Source: Plasmopara viticola | Taxonomy: Eukaryota > Oomycota > Peronosporomycetes > Peronosporales > Peronosporaceae | Direction of reading: 5' to 3' | Length of the DNA: 64,000 bases | NCBI GenBank assembly: GCA_001695595.3 | Contig: MBPM02000061.1 | Coordinates: forward strand, 462,219 to 526,218 | In this document: in pieces, positions 31,850-43,924 of the stretch | Layout: the number at the start of each line of letters is the position of its first letter | Position numbering within the stretch: the first letter of the stretch is position 1 | The notes under the pieces: model-generated | Seen by the model: only the letters and a program-made list of their open reading frames with translations | The model's database searches: none | What the model was told of the DNA's origin: nothing | Translations under genes and position numbers: made by a program

Positions 31850-33075
31850 TACAGTCCATCCACGAGATCTGCTGTGGCCACCACTTGTTGCGAGGATTTC
31901 CGCGCAATGTGCATGTGTGCGCCATCAAACACAACTTTAAACTTTTCACTCTTGTTGATCTGCGACACAGACAGCAAATTCTTATTCATCATTGGCACGT
32001 ATAGCGCGTTTTTTATCCTGATATCGCGTTCTTCACCGTCGGACAGAACCACTCGTTCAATGATGGTGCCAACGCCTTTGATCTCGGCCTTGTTACCGTC
32101 AGCCACCGATAGCTCGCCTTCGTCCTGTTCATTCAGCACGACACACTTGGCCTTATTGTTGCAGATATGGTGCGTAGCACCGCTGTCGATCGCCCACGTC
32201 CGGGCATATCCTTGCCTGTTGAAAGTCCACATTTTAGCAATACAGCAAACGCGACACGGTCGTACTCGTAGTCCTCGTTGGGTTGATAGTAAATGTCGTT
32301 GGCTCCGCGTCCACAAGCTTGGCCGCCGCGTCGAGCACCTCGATTGTCGTCCTTTTGCTTGGTCCAGCATCGCTCCACAAAAATGCCCCAATTTCCCACG
32401 ATATGTGCATTGGCGAGACTCACGCTCAGCACTAAACGCCTTAGCCGCATCTTCGGTCTTGATCACCGGAGTCTTTGCGCTTTGCCGCTTGATATGCTCA
32501 TTCGTAAGCACTTTTACAACGTCTTGCGTCCGCAATTCTGCGTTGCTGATCTCCAAGTCAAAAAAAAAGTTCTCGTAACTTTTAGGGAGACTTCGCAACA
32601 GACAGATCGCAACATCTTCATCCTCCATCTTGGCTCCAATGCTGCTGAGCTTAGCGCTGATGTTGAGGACTTCGTTGCAATGGTGCATGACGTTGTCACC
32701 TTCCGCCATCTCCATACTAAAGAGTTGACGCTTCAAGTAGATGCGTCCAGCCTTCTGTGATCCACCGTAGAGCGTCTTGATGCGCTGCCACGCGACCCAC
32801 GTTTCCTCGCAGTCATCAACAACGTGATGGTAGTCGGCCTCCATATGCAGGAGCATCAGTCCGAAAGCGACATTTCTGGTCTTGACGTACCCGTCCGCAG
32901 CGCGAGCATCGGCGAAGGTCGGAGTCACCTCTCGGTTGGCTACGTGCCATACCGACTTGGTTAGGAACACGCCACGCATGTAGCGATTCCACGCGGCAAA
33001 GTTGTCGCCGTTGAATTTTTCGATTGCGATCTTGGCCGAGACGTTGTGCGCAGAACACATGGTCGTTGGGCTCAT
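31822..33075 (-). pseudogene. C10 Gag-protease
   Basis: Begins [21 protein letters not shown]. Gag follows the family to [10 protein letters not shown], where the second zinc-knuckle Cys is replaced by Arg and a frameshift near 32380 scrambles the knuckle. A compensating shift near 32205 restores [13 protein letters not shown] (protease DSG). The frame ends at [11 protein letters not shown] through a one-base loss near 31838. Confidence 0.87.
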
Positions 33076-33079
33076 AACT

Positions 33080-33331
33080 TGTAGAATGAGCTGAAGGAGA
33101 CAAAGGGAAGAAGCGAAGAGTCTGTGCGGAGGAGAATCGGAGCGAAGACACTTGAGCAGAAGAAGGAAAATTTGGAAGTGATCGATTTATTAGGGCTTAC
33201 ATTTCTACTTCTCGTAATTACTCATTTTACGTAACGTAATTACCTTAGACCGTAGAAAGTAACTACTAACCGCGATTAGGATTGGACCGGGTTGGGTTGT
33301 GTATGTTACCTAAAACCCATAACCCTCAATA
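33080..33331 (-). repeat. C10 5' LTR (short type B)
   Basis: 252 bp, plus-strand ends TGTAGAATG and CCCTCAATA. Preceded by primer-binding site GGGCTCATAACT (33068-33079). Confidence 0.88.
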
Positions 33332-34213
33332 AGAACGTTTGACGTGTAACGTGTCTATTCGTCAGACTAAGTTTGCGAGTGACATCTTGAAAAAGTTCGG
33401 CATGGAAAACAGTAATCCCGTCAGGACACCTCAAGATCCAGGACTCAAGTTGACCAAGGCCATGTGCGAAGAATGGTGTTGCCATGAAGAGACGATGGCA
33501 AAAGTCCCATATTGAAATGCCGTTGGTTGCCTCATGTATTCGATGGTTGGGACTCGGCCGAACCAAGCAGCCTCAGTTGGAGTATTCAGCCAATTTGCTT
33601 CGGACCCATGTCCAAATAACTGGCAGGCACTCAATAGGATCTTCAGATACGTGCAAGGAACAAAGACGCATGGCATCATGTTTCAAACTCAAAACTAAGA
33701 AGGACTTCGAGGCTATTCAGATGCAGATTGGGCAGGCGATTTAGAAACTCGACGAAGCAAAAGCGGCTATGCGTTCATGATGAATGGAGGTTGCGTCAGC
33801 TGGAGAAGCAAGAAACAACGTACAGTTGCACTTTTAAGCAGAGTACATGCCTTTGACGAAAGCAGCTCAAGAGGCGACTTAGTTGAAAACTTTCGTGTGC
33901 GAGCTTGGTTTAAAACTTTCCTGTGCAAGCTTTGTGAATTATCAAGTAGTCAAGCGATCAAGATCTACGAAGACAACCAAAGTTCCATCGCGCTGGCCAA
34001 CAATCCCGAATTCCACAAGCGCACCAAACACATCGACATTCGCTACCACTTTATACGCGAAAAAGTGGAAGATGGCCAAGTGATGCTCGAGTACTGTCCA
34101 ACTCAAGATATGCTGGCCGACATCATGACGAAGTCTATTCCAGCAACACAATTCTGCAAACCTCGGAGCATGCTCGGCATTCAAGCACAAAAGGCTGTCG
34201 AGTCGAGTGGGAG
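33332..34213 (+). pseudogene. C11 reverse transcriptase end-RNase H
   Basis: Reads SIRQTKFASDILKKFGMENS, NPVRTPQDPGLKLTKAMCEE, a TGA near 33514 (VPY-stop-NAVGC), SMVGTRPNQAASVGVFSQF, RYVQGTKTHGIMF, a TAA near 33697, GYSDADWAGDLETRRSKSGY, and a duplicated or scrambled stretch near 33840-33930. EDNQSSIALANNPEFHKRTK, HIDIRYHFIREKVEDGQ and GIQAQ follow. The terminator used by C2 (TAA after GIQG) is CAA here, so the frame runs into the LTR. Confidence 0.85.
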
Positions 34214-34536
34214 TGTTGTCGAAGATGTTGGCGAAGAAACGCCTCGACCAGCGACTGCGTGTCGGTAAGTACCGGTATCTGCAATCAGTTGATGACTGCT
34301 TGGAAGAGCCGGTTCAAGATGGGCAAAATATTGACTTTGGGATGGGAAGATATTTGCGCCCGGATGAGAAGATGATTGCGCCCGGATGAGAAGATGATTG
34401 CGCCCGGATGGTAAGTCGTTCTGATCGGCTTGGATAAATCATTGGCTTAGAGGTAGCATGTAGTTGCGAACTAAGGACCTTTAAAATATATTTACTTTGC
34501 ATTTTATCAACTAGTGCACACTTGACCTTCTTCACA
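34214..34536 (+). repeat. C11 3' LTR (lineage II type)
   Basis: About 323 bp, homologous to 4273-4552 but longer because the ~21-bp motif around TTGCGCCCGGATG occurs three times (about 34348-34410) instead of once. Confidence 0.83.
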
Positions 34537-35765
34537 TATAGGATTGGTGTTTGCTGCTCAACACCCTTGATCACGTAGAAAACGTTTGGCAAGTTGGTTG
34601 CAAACCCACGAGCTCCGTCATGTAGAAATATAATTTTCTTTCCAAATTGAGTCTGAACCCTCAAAATGTAAGTCTTGATTGCGTCTTCGCTGTCCGCTCT
34701 GGCTCGCAAGCAGAAACCCTTCATACATCCACTGGATCGTCCACAATAAGTAGTAGATACTTGCTCCCGCCAAGTGATATTTGCTCCATTGGGCAACAGA
34801 TGTCAAAGTGTTGAAGCTCAAAGGAGGCAAATCGACGGTTGTCAGGTTTTTTTGGAAATGGTTTCTGTACCATCTTGCCCTCTTGGCACCCGCGACAAAT
34901 GCTCGGCAAAATTGACATTAATGTATTCTAAAACGTCTTTAAGCATTCCACCAGCAATCATTTTGCGCAGCACATCACTCGGCGCGTGGCCCAATCGTGC
35001 ATGAAGGTCGATCTTGGTGCTTGATTCAACCATATTAGCCGATGGCCATCGGGTCCGTAGTCAGTAAAGACCGTCAACTAGGTCATTTGTTGCCACCACC
35101 TTTATTGAATTCTTCAACGCAATGTCCATGCGAGCTCCATCAAACACTACTAGGGAGCGACCGCCTTTGTTAATCTATGGGACAGAAAGCAGGTTCTTGC
35201 TCATCTTTGGAACGTAAAGCGCGTCTTAGATCTCGATGTCGCGTATGTCACCGTTGGGGAGCACCTCATGCTCAAAAATTGTCCCTACACACATAATTGC
35301 ACTTTTGCTCCCATCTGCTACCGAAAGCTCGCCACAATTTTGCTCGTCCAGGGTCAAAGATCTTGGATTTGTCGTAGCATACGTGGTGAGTGGCACCGCT
35401 GTCAATGGCTCAAATGCCTGGCATTTCCTTTTCCGGAGACAGCTCGTAATCCAATGATACTGCAAATGCGATTTAATCGTGATCGTTGTCCTTGTTGTAC
35501 CGAAAGTGTACATTGCTAGCTCCGCGTCCCCAAATTTGCACGCCGCGCCGAGCTCCTCGATTGTCATTTTTTTGGTCAAGCATCGTTCCATCGTATGCCC
35601 TAATTTAACACAATATGTGCATTGGCGGGACTATCTTTCGGCGCTGAACGCTTTGGCTGCGTCTTCAGCTTTCACCGCTACGGTTCTATCACCTTGTCGC
35701 CTGATGTGCTCGTTTGTCAGCACCTTCACAACGTCTTGCGTCCATAATCCTGCACTGCTCATTTC
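34537..35765 (-). pseudogene. Copia C12 (lineage I): gag end-protease-integrase, decayed
   Basis: Minus-strand fragment of the C6 subfamily. From right to left it has the gag stretch ending in the knuckle region ([19 protein letters not shown]), protease remnant, [17 protein letters not shown], pre-integrase [60 protein letters not shown] and GVEQQTPI. At least six frame breaks are visible. It is cut on the left by C11 and on the right by a junction near 35765 into reverse transcriptase of C13. Confidence 0.82.
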
Positions 35766-38597
35766 TTTACCAACTCCAAATAGTAGTGGTCACCGTCGAG
35801 CTCCACTCCTCCGGGCACCACACAATACTCATAGCGCCGTACAGAACGCCGTCACCACATCAAGTTGATATAGAGGCAGTCCAAAGCACTCGGCCAAGCT
35901 GATCGCCATTCGCAATCTTACATACTTGACAACGGACGAAAACGGCTTGTGTAAGCCAATGCCGTACTATTGCTTAAAGCCTTTCGCTACAAGGCGCGCC
36001 TTGTACCTCTCGATCGATCCGTCGGCCTTGCGCTTGGTCTTGAACACCCACTTTGTTCCAATAGCATGCTATCTGGTGGGTAGTTGAGCAGCTCGAAACA
36101 CACCGCAATGCTGTAAAGAGTCCAGTTCAGCATGGATCGCCTGGCGCCAGTGAACTTGGTCAGGCCCGCTAACAGCATCTTGAAATGTCGTTGGCTCTAA
36201 CAGTTGCCAGCTTCGACTGCGTTCGCACTTGCTCGCCAAGATATAGGAGGAATAAAGTCATCGTCCGATGTGTCTTTCTCTTCTTCATTCGCGGAATCAC
36301 AAGGCGTCCGCTCGACTGACCTGCGCTTGGCTCGACATTCGTAAGACCCTTCCGGAGCACTTTCCTCTTTAAGTCCGGTTCCCTGATGCTCAAGGTTGGT
36401 GCTTGTCAAGTCGCGGTCAGTGTTCCTTACACTTGTATGCTCCTTGCGCTTCTCAGCCTGCTTGAAGATCATCGGTGACTCGCAACTGGATCACTGATGC
36501 TCAGCGAGTCGAGGTCGAGATCATCATCGTCGTCAAAGTCACCAACACTTGTATCCGAGATGACTCGTCAAAGATGACATCGCGAGTAATCACAACTTGC
36601 TCGGCCTCAATGTCAAACCCCCTGTAAGGCTTGGACACCTCTTCGTAAATACCCGCACGAGTCCAAAATACCCGGAGTGAGGACGTATCTACGGCACTCA
36701 AAAACGTGCATATGCTTGATGCTTGGCTTAATCTTGTGCATGATCTCGCAAGGAGATCTGTCGTCGATCTTGGGCGACGGAAGGCGATTCTTGATGTAGA
36801 TGGCCACCATAGCAGCCTCACCCCAAAAATACTTGTCCAACTTGGCATGGTGTAATATGCTGCGGCTGATCGTGACGATGGTCCTTATGGCGCGCTCCGC
36901 TGTGCTGTTGGTCTGGTTTGCGTATGGTACCGTGGTCTGCTGCTCGATACCTTCATCTCTATAGAAAACTTGAAGCGAGTTAGCTGCAAACTCGCGGGCT
37001 CCATGGTGTCGTACGAACTTGACCTTCTTGCGTTTTGTGTCTGCACCATCACGATGTTTTGCCTAACTCAGTCTTCGCTCTCAGACTTGTCATGCAGAAA
37101 GAAACCCTCCATGCACCCGCTAGCTTCATCCACGATCAGCAAGATATACTTGCTTCCGCCAGGAGAGAATTTGTCTCCATAGGCCTACAGATGTCGAAGT
37201 GGAGCAGCTCAAAGGTGTCATAGCTGCACTTGTCCCGATTAATTGGGAAGGTTGTCGAACTATCTTTCTTTGCTGACAACCTCGGCATGCATTCAATTTA
37301 CTTGACTTAATAGGAACGTTTGATCATGTTGGCGGTCACCATCTTGCGAGGTACGTCGACTGGAGCATGACCCATCCGTGCTTGCGAGTCGGCACCATTG
37401 TTTCCACGTGTAGTCGCATTTGTCGAGCGCCGTGCCATGCGAAGCCGATACATTTCATCCATGCGGTCACTACTTGATGCGTAAAGCACTACTTGTAACT
37501 TGCCACTCTTGTTAGTCTGCATCACGGACAGCAGGTTCTTGTTCATCATCGGCACGTATAGTGCATCTTTGATCTCGATGTCTCGTTCTTCACCATCAGA
37601 CAGTAACCACTCGTTCAATGGTGGTGCCAACGCCCTTGATTTCGGTTTCGTTGCCGTCAGCCACCGTTAACTCGTCTTAGTCGTGCTCATTAAGCATGAC
37701 GAACCTGGTCTTGTTGCTGCATATATGGTGCGTAACACCGTTGTCAATCTCCTGCATCACTGGCATACTCCTGCCCACTGAAAAACCACATTCTAGCGAT
37801 ACAGAAAATGCGACACGATCGTACTCGAAGCTGTTGGTGGGTTGATAGTGAATGTGGGAGGCTCCGCATCCACAAGTTTGGCCGTAGCGTCGAGCACCTC
37901 GATTGTTGTCCTTCTGCTTATTCCAGCACCGCTCCACCGAGTGCCCCGGCTTTCCACAATACGTGCACTCACAAGACTCACGCTCAGCACTGAACACCTT
38001 TACCGCGTCTTCAGTCATGATAACCTGAATCTTCGCACTTTGCCGCTTGATATGCTCATTTGAAAATCGTCCTGCGTTCGCAGTTTTGCGTTGCTGATCT
38101 CCAAGTTGAGTACGACCTTCTCAAAACTCTTAGGGAAACTTCGCAACAAGCAGATCGCAACATAATTATCCTCCATCTTGGCACTAATGTTGCTGAGCTT
38201 GGCGCTGATGTTGAAGACTTACTTGAAATGGTGCATGACGTTGTCACCTTCCGCTACCTCCATGCTGAAGAGTTGACACTACAAGTAGATGCGTTCGGCC
38301 TTCTGCGAATAACCGTCTTGATACGCTGCCACGCGACCCACTTTTACTTATAATCATCAACAACGTGATTACGGTTGGCTTCCATATGCATAAGCATCAG
38401 ATTAAGAGCGACGTTACTGTTCTTGACGTACTCGTCCGCAGCACGAGCATCGCTTAAAGTTGAATTTCCTTTCGGTTGACCACGTGACATGCCGACTTGG
38501 TCAGGAACACCCCACGCATGTAGCGGTTTTAAGGGGCGAAGTTGTCGCCGTTGAAGTTTCCAATGAAGATCTTGCTCAAGACGTTGTGCGCAGAGGA
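35766..38597 (-). pseudogene. C13 Gag-Pol remains
   Basis: Recognisable pieces, right to left: KIFIGNFNGDNFAP near the gag start; [20 protein letters not shown] at about 37900-37960 (intact zinc knuckle); EIDNGVTHHIC near 37740, where the protease DSG has become [22 protein letters not shown] near 37350; integrase pieces with [20 protein letters not shown] near 36800; the linker near 36200-36470; and KGFKQ-stop-YGI plus QLDVVTAF in reverse transcriptase. Frameshifts occur every 100-300 bases. This is the most decayed long copy, so presumably one of the oldest. Confidence 0.83.
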
Positions 38598-38619
38598 CAT
38601 GGTCGCTGGGCTTATAACT

Positions 38620-38878
38620 TGTAGAAAGAGCTGAAGAAGACGAAGGAGTAGAGGCGAAGAGTCTACGCGCAGGAGAACCGGAGCGTAGACACTTGAGCAG
38701 AAGAAGAAATACTCAGAAGTGATTGGTCTATCGGGACTTACACCTTTACTTCTCGTAACCACTCACTCTAAACAACGTAATAACCGAAAATCGTAAAAAG
38801 CAAAACCTATGATATATCGCGGTTCGGATTGGCCCGGGTTGGATTGTGTACGTTACCGGAAACCCGTAACCCATAATA
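38620..38878 (-). repeat. C13 5' LTR (short type B)
   Basis: 259 bp with ends TGTAGAAAG and CCATAATA. Clearly homologous to the C8 and C10 short LTRs but the most diverged of the three. Confidence 0.82.
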
Positions 38879-39333
38879 CGATTAAATGAACTTTTTGCTA
38901 CCTCCAAGAAAGCAAGTCACACGGCATCACAATTAAGCCAAGTGGTGAAGTGAACTTTGGTGGGTATTTGGATGCAGGCTGGGCTGGCGATCATGCTGAC
39001 CGCAAGTCAGCTTCTGGCTATGCATTTCTAATGATGGGAGCATCTGTGAGTTGGGAATGCAAGAAAACGTGTCACTGTCAGCCAGCAAAGTCGAAAACAT
39101 CGCACTCAGCCTGGCGATACAAGAAGGCACGTGGGTGCATCGTCTTCTTTGTGAATCTAAGGTGCAGCTGGTAAAGAAAGACCAGAGCTTAAGATCTTTA
39201 AAGACAATCAATCAATCAGTCGTGTATCAGGATGACAAAGAACCCGATCAATAAAAGTCATGCCAAGGAAATTGACATCAGGTATCATCACATCCGTGAC
39301 GAAGAAAAGCGAGGTGAAGTCAAGCCTGAATGT
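38879..39333 (+). pseudogene. Copia C14 RNase H remnant
   Basis: Plus-strand RNase H with frameshifts: YLQESKSHGITIKPSGEVNF, GGYLDAGWAGDHADRKSASG, MMGASVSWECKK, LSLAIQEGTWVHRLL (another frame), SLKTINQSVVYQDDKEP, and HIRDEEKRGEVKPE. SDADWAGD has become LDAGWAGD. It is cut on the left by the C13 LTR and on the right by an LTR fragment. Confidence 0.82.
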
Positions 39334-39540
39334 AATAGTGAATGTGTTTATGAGGTTCTCAGTTCGCAACTACTTGCTATCTCTAAGCCAATCCTTTATC
39401 TAAGTCAATCACAACGACTTACCATCCGGGCGCAATCATCCTCCCGTCAAGGCGCAGTCAATTTGAGTGCTTCTTCCCACGCGCCATTCCACTACGTCAC
39501 TGTTGCTTGGTCGCATTGTTGACCAGTACAGTATCGGAAG
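39334..39540 (-). repeat. Long-type LTR fragment, decayed
   Basis: Resembles the centre of the long type A LTR in the same orientation as 2630-2870. It includes CTTACCATCCGGGCGCAATC and a degenerate second motif copy. It marks the right edge of the retroelement nest. Confidence 0.7.
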
Positions 39541-39799
39541 CTTACCGGTACATTACTGCTTATTAAGGCGTCGTATCTAAATAGTGCGAAGCGTTACGCA
39601 ATTTTGGCAAAAGTATCGCCAACTGCGATGGCGATTTTAGCCTACTTGTAGAATACACCGTGTAATATCGTCTCCTGACACCCAGCGCTGATAGAATTAT
39701 CAGCGTAAGCATTCCTATTACCTCCTTTTGGAAATCGCCATCGACTTATAGGCCCGATCTGGAATACTTCGACAGAGAAGAACTTTTACATGGTCAATG

Positions 39800-40370
39800 G
39801 ATCTGTCAACACTTGAGGTACCTCATATGGTTCACCCTTGGATGATGATGCCGTTTTGACAACGATTTTGTCAGCTTCAAGCTCCTTCACAGATGTAGCT
39901 CACAGAGAGATGGATAAGTGCTCATCGGATTGCCCAAGGCGCTTTTTAATTTCTATCGCCCTGTCTGTGGACCATTAAGAAAAAAGGAACGGTATGAACA
40001 CGTTCTCCACCATTGTGGATTGACTAACTCTCTCAAAACCTGCTTTGTCTGAGCGTTTCTTTGGTGGGCGAACGACTTTTGGCATGCCAATTACGGTGCA
40101 GAAGTAGTCTTTGGCACAATTTTTGTTGCAGGTGCAACTTTAAGCACAAGTGCCATTATTGATGTAAAGACGCCTTGAAACGCCAAAGCAACTCTCTTTT
40201 GGTGTTGGCTTGGCATTTAAAAAAATTAGCTTATCGACAGCCATGTTAAATGCTTGTTTGTTCAGTGTTATGACCGAATCCAGAGCGATTGATGACATAC
40301 AGTCCTCTTTCCTACAATGTGATCCAAGTCTTAGTGGATAATGTAACAAGCCGTGCAATAAGCTAAGCAC
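39800..40370 (-). pseudogene. Decayed coding remnant, family unknown
   Basis: One reading frame stays protein-like from 40370 down to about 39800, interrupted by only four stops (TAA at 40140-40142, then three more). It contains SCFGVSRRLYINNGTC, then a Cys cluster SCTCNKNCAKDYFC, then a basic stretch KVVRPPKKRSDKAGF. The Cys spacing hints at a small metal-binding knuckle. I do not recognise the family; a host gene fragment or an old transposase are both possible. The 77-codon open part is 40140-40370. Confidence 0.35.
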
Positions 40371-40993
40371 TTATTCTTGGAGTTGAATATTTCCTTTGAA
40401 AATTCTAAAAGAATGGTGACTTCTAGTTGCGTGCCGATTTATTTCTTATTTGTTCAATCACAACGATTGGTGAAGCCTAAGTAAATGTCGACATCTAGAA
40501 CTTTTTGCCGATAAGAGATACTTGATTAAGCACGATACCTTTCAATATTAAGCTGTGGCGCTACATGACGTTGCACTTGATAGTAAAATCCACGTAGATT
40601 GTCTTTTTGAGTGCTCGCACAGGCTTCAGAAAAGATTGAAGCACTGTCAGATGCACTATTTGATCTACTCGTAAATCTTGCTCGTATGGGCCTAAGCGGC
40701 CAGCTGTATCTGTAAGCCTCCTTGCTAGCGATCGTGCTCTATAAGCAAACTCTATTTTCTATGGACCAGGTAATGACGATATGTGTACAAGTGGGTGCAT
40801 CTAAAGTTTGCGCCTCAAAGAGAAGTCTTCCTTTGAAATTAGGCAATCATATGCGCTTGGAGCTAACTTTTTGCCAGATCAACAACTAAGCTCACCGAAT
40901 TGGAGTACTTTGTTTTCTGGGAGCACTTGAAAGCATTTTCTATATTTTGCCAGCGCTCACGTCTTCATGCCTACAAGCAAGGTAGGTGTGAAC

Positions 40994-41016
40994 TATATAT
41001 ATATATATATATATAT
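40994..41016. repeat. TA dinucleotide microsatellite
   Basis: Uninterrupted TA run of about eleven units. Confidence 0.95.
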
Positions 41017-43863
41017 TGATTATGCAGGATAGCCTCAAGGTAACATATATAGTGCGCCAAATTTTATGTTAGCTGTAAGGGGTTTAAAGAGCATCTCATC
41101 TATATCACAAGCTTAAAGTAAGCAGGATAGACAGGTCTTTCAGTCTTGCGGGCAACAAAATGAACGTGTTTAACATATACTTCGTTACTATTTTCATGAG
41201 TATATATACATATATTCATGAGCGGCTCAAATGTAGGCCCTACATGGTCACCGCTTGGTGATCAACCTAAGTTTTTTCCGATGCTGTCGATCAACTCATT
41301 GCTCACAATACTAGACGAGGTGCTGGGGTAATACATGATCAGCGTCGAGCTGATCAACACGCCGCGCATTTATTCCAGTCACTAAATGCTGAAGATCTAG
41401 ACCACAGAAACATCGGGGCTGCGTCTAGGCCTGTTGCGCTTGACCAATCACTGGGGACTGTCATTCGAGCAGTGTCATTATTCATGATGATTTCAATGCG
41501 AACTCCATCCCACTTAAACTCCAGCAAATGATGACACAATTCCTGGATGCGAGTCGGTTGACAAGTCATGAATGTATTGATGAGAGCATCATGAGGCTTT
41601 ACAATGCATATGAGTCGCTATAGCTTCAGAATGCTCACGCTCTGGTGGCTATCTTGTGTGTTATGTATAGAAATAAATGATCGTTTTCTTATGATGATTT
41701 GACATTCAGTAATGGCAACAATACATTTTTTAAGCAGAGTACAGAGTATAATCGCTTTTATACTAATGCGAGGCTGCTGCATTTCATCGAGTGCTGATGC
41801 CCTTGTAGGTAGCAAAGGCTATAAAGCTTCTTGCGGACAAGTCTATCAGCTACACTCTAGGTTCCAAATACTGCTTCTCCTTCCATAGTTCTCGTGTTGT
41901 AAATGCAAAGCCATCTCAGGTGTGCATCGCCATTTTCACACTTGGCCGGAGCGACAGCATTATCATAAGCTCAAATATTGCTGATGCTAGTCGATTGTCC
42001 CATTCGATTACTGCAGAAATTGCAGCATTTATGATTTTGTCAAATTCGCCCTAACGAAGCCGGCTGACATTTTAAGTCACTGTCTTCTGTTCCTAAAGAC
42101 TGAAAAAAAAATCAGTCTCACACCCGGGATCGATAACACCAAGCTTGCGCTCAACATTGCCATCACTTGCTAGTTTTCCAGCCATCCACAATATTTAGAC
42201 TGCATAGGTGCTCGTAGTGGCCAAAAAGCTTCGCTCATCGACATGATTGAACGCTTCAATCCTCAGCCGACTCGTTGCGATTTCGCTTTGTAGCCTTGAT
42301 AGCTGAGTTGGTATCAGACTGATAAAATTGTTATAAAATTGTACCTGTAAAAACGTAAACTATATTTTTCCGTATTTTCCGAACACATAAGTGTTCCCAC
42401 ATAAGTGTTCAAAGATAAGTGCACTTTTTAAACGGGTGCCAGAAATCGGCAAGTTTGCTTTAGACCACAACGGGAAGAGTCGGCCATGCTAAATGGCCTC
42501 AAATTTTGTCGATCCCTTTGTCGACATACGTGTATTTAGGAATGCCGCAGCCTCAATGGATCGTGGCTGTTTGAACAGGGATTATTGTAGACGTCCGGTG
42601 AAAATGTTGCGCAAGTGGTAGTCTTAAGATCGTGCCATTATTTTGACACAAACAAATCCATTCACCCTTAGCTGTCGTTGCAGCCGCACGCTTCAGGTGC
42701 TGAGGTCCTAAACTAGTACTCTAACTAAGTGGGGGTTGTCGTGCTAGAAGCTCTTAGTACGTTGAGCAACTCATACCTTTACGAAATCTTTAAGCAATAC
42801 TCTTTTCGTCTTTCCGTCCTCGGCGACGACAAAACTCTACCAAACAGGTCGTATGAAGCTCACGATTTGCTTATTGGCGATCACTATCTCGGTAAAACGA
42901 CTTGCTAAGCATTTAATCTTGGTGGGTCAAGATGTAATAGTGGGTCTGCACACGTGGTCCAATAAAGAGGTTCCTCGTGTCGCCGGTGCCATTGCGCTGT
43001 AGTCAAATAAAATGAATTTTATGATCGGCGTATAAAAGGACTCGGCTGGTCTCTGATAGCTACAGCGTAGATCGACAGTCAGAGAGAGCGAGTGAGTTGC
43101 GTCGTCTTGGAAGCTTGCGCAGTGTGTATGTAATTACACCAAAGCGTCGGAGCAGCATGCTCCTAGTTGTTGAATCAGCACGAATAGTGCATCTTATCCC
43201 TCAATATATTACGCGCCACTTTACGTAAAATAATAGCTAAGCAAATAATTGTTAAATAAAATTTACAGATTTTATTTCGTGTTTTTTTTGCACCTCTCTC
43301 GCATTAGCTAGTACTGAAAGATGTCGATATTACAATTCTTACTCAGCCGGCTCACCACGATCACCGCCGTCCTAGAGAACGTCACATCGATTCCGGATAT
43401 TTGGCGCAACGGTGTGAACCGTGCCACCGGCAAAGGTCCCTTGTCCTGATTGTCGCGCTACCTTTCAATTGTTACATGAACCCTTCCTGGTACACAAGGC
43501 AGGAGCATAGTATCGTGATCGTACCATACTGTGTAAGGTACACAAAATTGCTACATTTAGTACATTATCTTTTGGGATATGATACCGGGCAGGCACTTTT
43601 CGCTAACGGGCAGGCACCGATGTTTATATGAATTAAATTGATTGGCATTTCTTCTCTGTGATTGGCTGGAGGGTTAATTCTCAGTCGTGATATCAATTCT
43701 CATATGCTACACCAGCAACTTATCCCAGAACTACTTTTCGACGTTGAAACCGCGACTTTCCACGCAACTTTGACGTATTCTTCTGCAGTAACATCACCAC
43801 GAACACCCTGCAAACTCTTGGCCAGCGTGTCTTTAGCTCTCACGAGGACGCATGCAAAGCTTT

Positions 43864-43924
43864 AAACACGGAGCTCGGAGATGAGGGGGTATAAGCTATA
43901 AACACGAAGCTCGGAGATGAGGGG
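43864..43924. repeat. 36-bp direct repeat, two copies
   Basis: AAACACGGAGCTCGGAGATG at 43864 recurs with one change at 43900. The period is 36 bases. Confidence 0.9.

Larger units (their letters stand above)
29498..33331 (-). mobile_element. Copia element C10 (lineage I), 3'-truncated
   Basis: Minus-strand copy very close to C8 across integrase, linker and reverse transcriptase; the linker is almost identical. RNase H is cut after GTESHGL by the C9 junction, and its 3' LTR is lost. It has its own primer-binding site (33068-33079) and 5' LTR (33080-33331), after which a plus-strand lineage II element begins. Confidence 0.88.
33332..34536 (+). mobile_element. Copia element C11 (lineage II), 3' part
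   Basis: Plus-strand lineage II fragment beginning in reverse transcriptase at the C10 LTR edge and ending with a 3' LTR at 34214-34536. The sequence after it is minus-strand integrase of C12, so C11 lies inside C12. Confidence 0.87.
35766..38878 (-). mobile_element. Copia element C13 (lineage I), badly decayed
   Basis: Minus-strand copy of the C8/C10 subfamily with internal deletions. It runs from reverse transcriptase (35766-36060) through linker, integrase and gag to primer-binding site GGGCTTATAACT (38608-38619) and 5' LTR (38620-38878). Confidence 0.85.

Noticed and set aside
20533..33331. C8-C10 as one insertion into C7 with target duplication
   Set aside because: The flanks GCATCA (left) and AGAACG (right) do not match, and the right flank is plus-strand lineage II sequence rather than the continuation of C7.
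33780..34268. C11 frame extending into the LTR taken as a new protein tail
   Set aside because: The extra residues are translated polypurine tract and LTR after a TAA to CAA change. C2 keeps the stop.
43020..43330. TATA box and initiator-like text considered as a Gypsy LTR
   Set aside because: No partner LTR, target duplication, primer-binding site or pol domain could be found around it.
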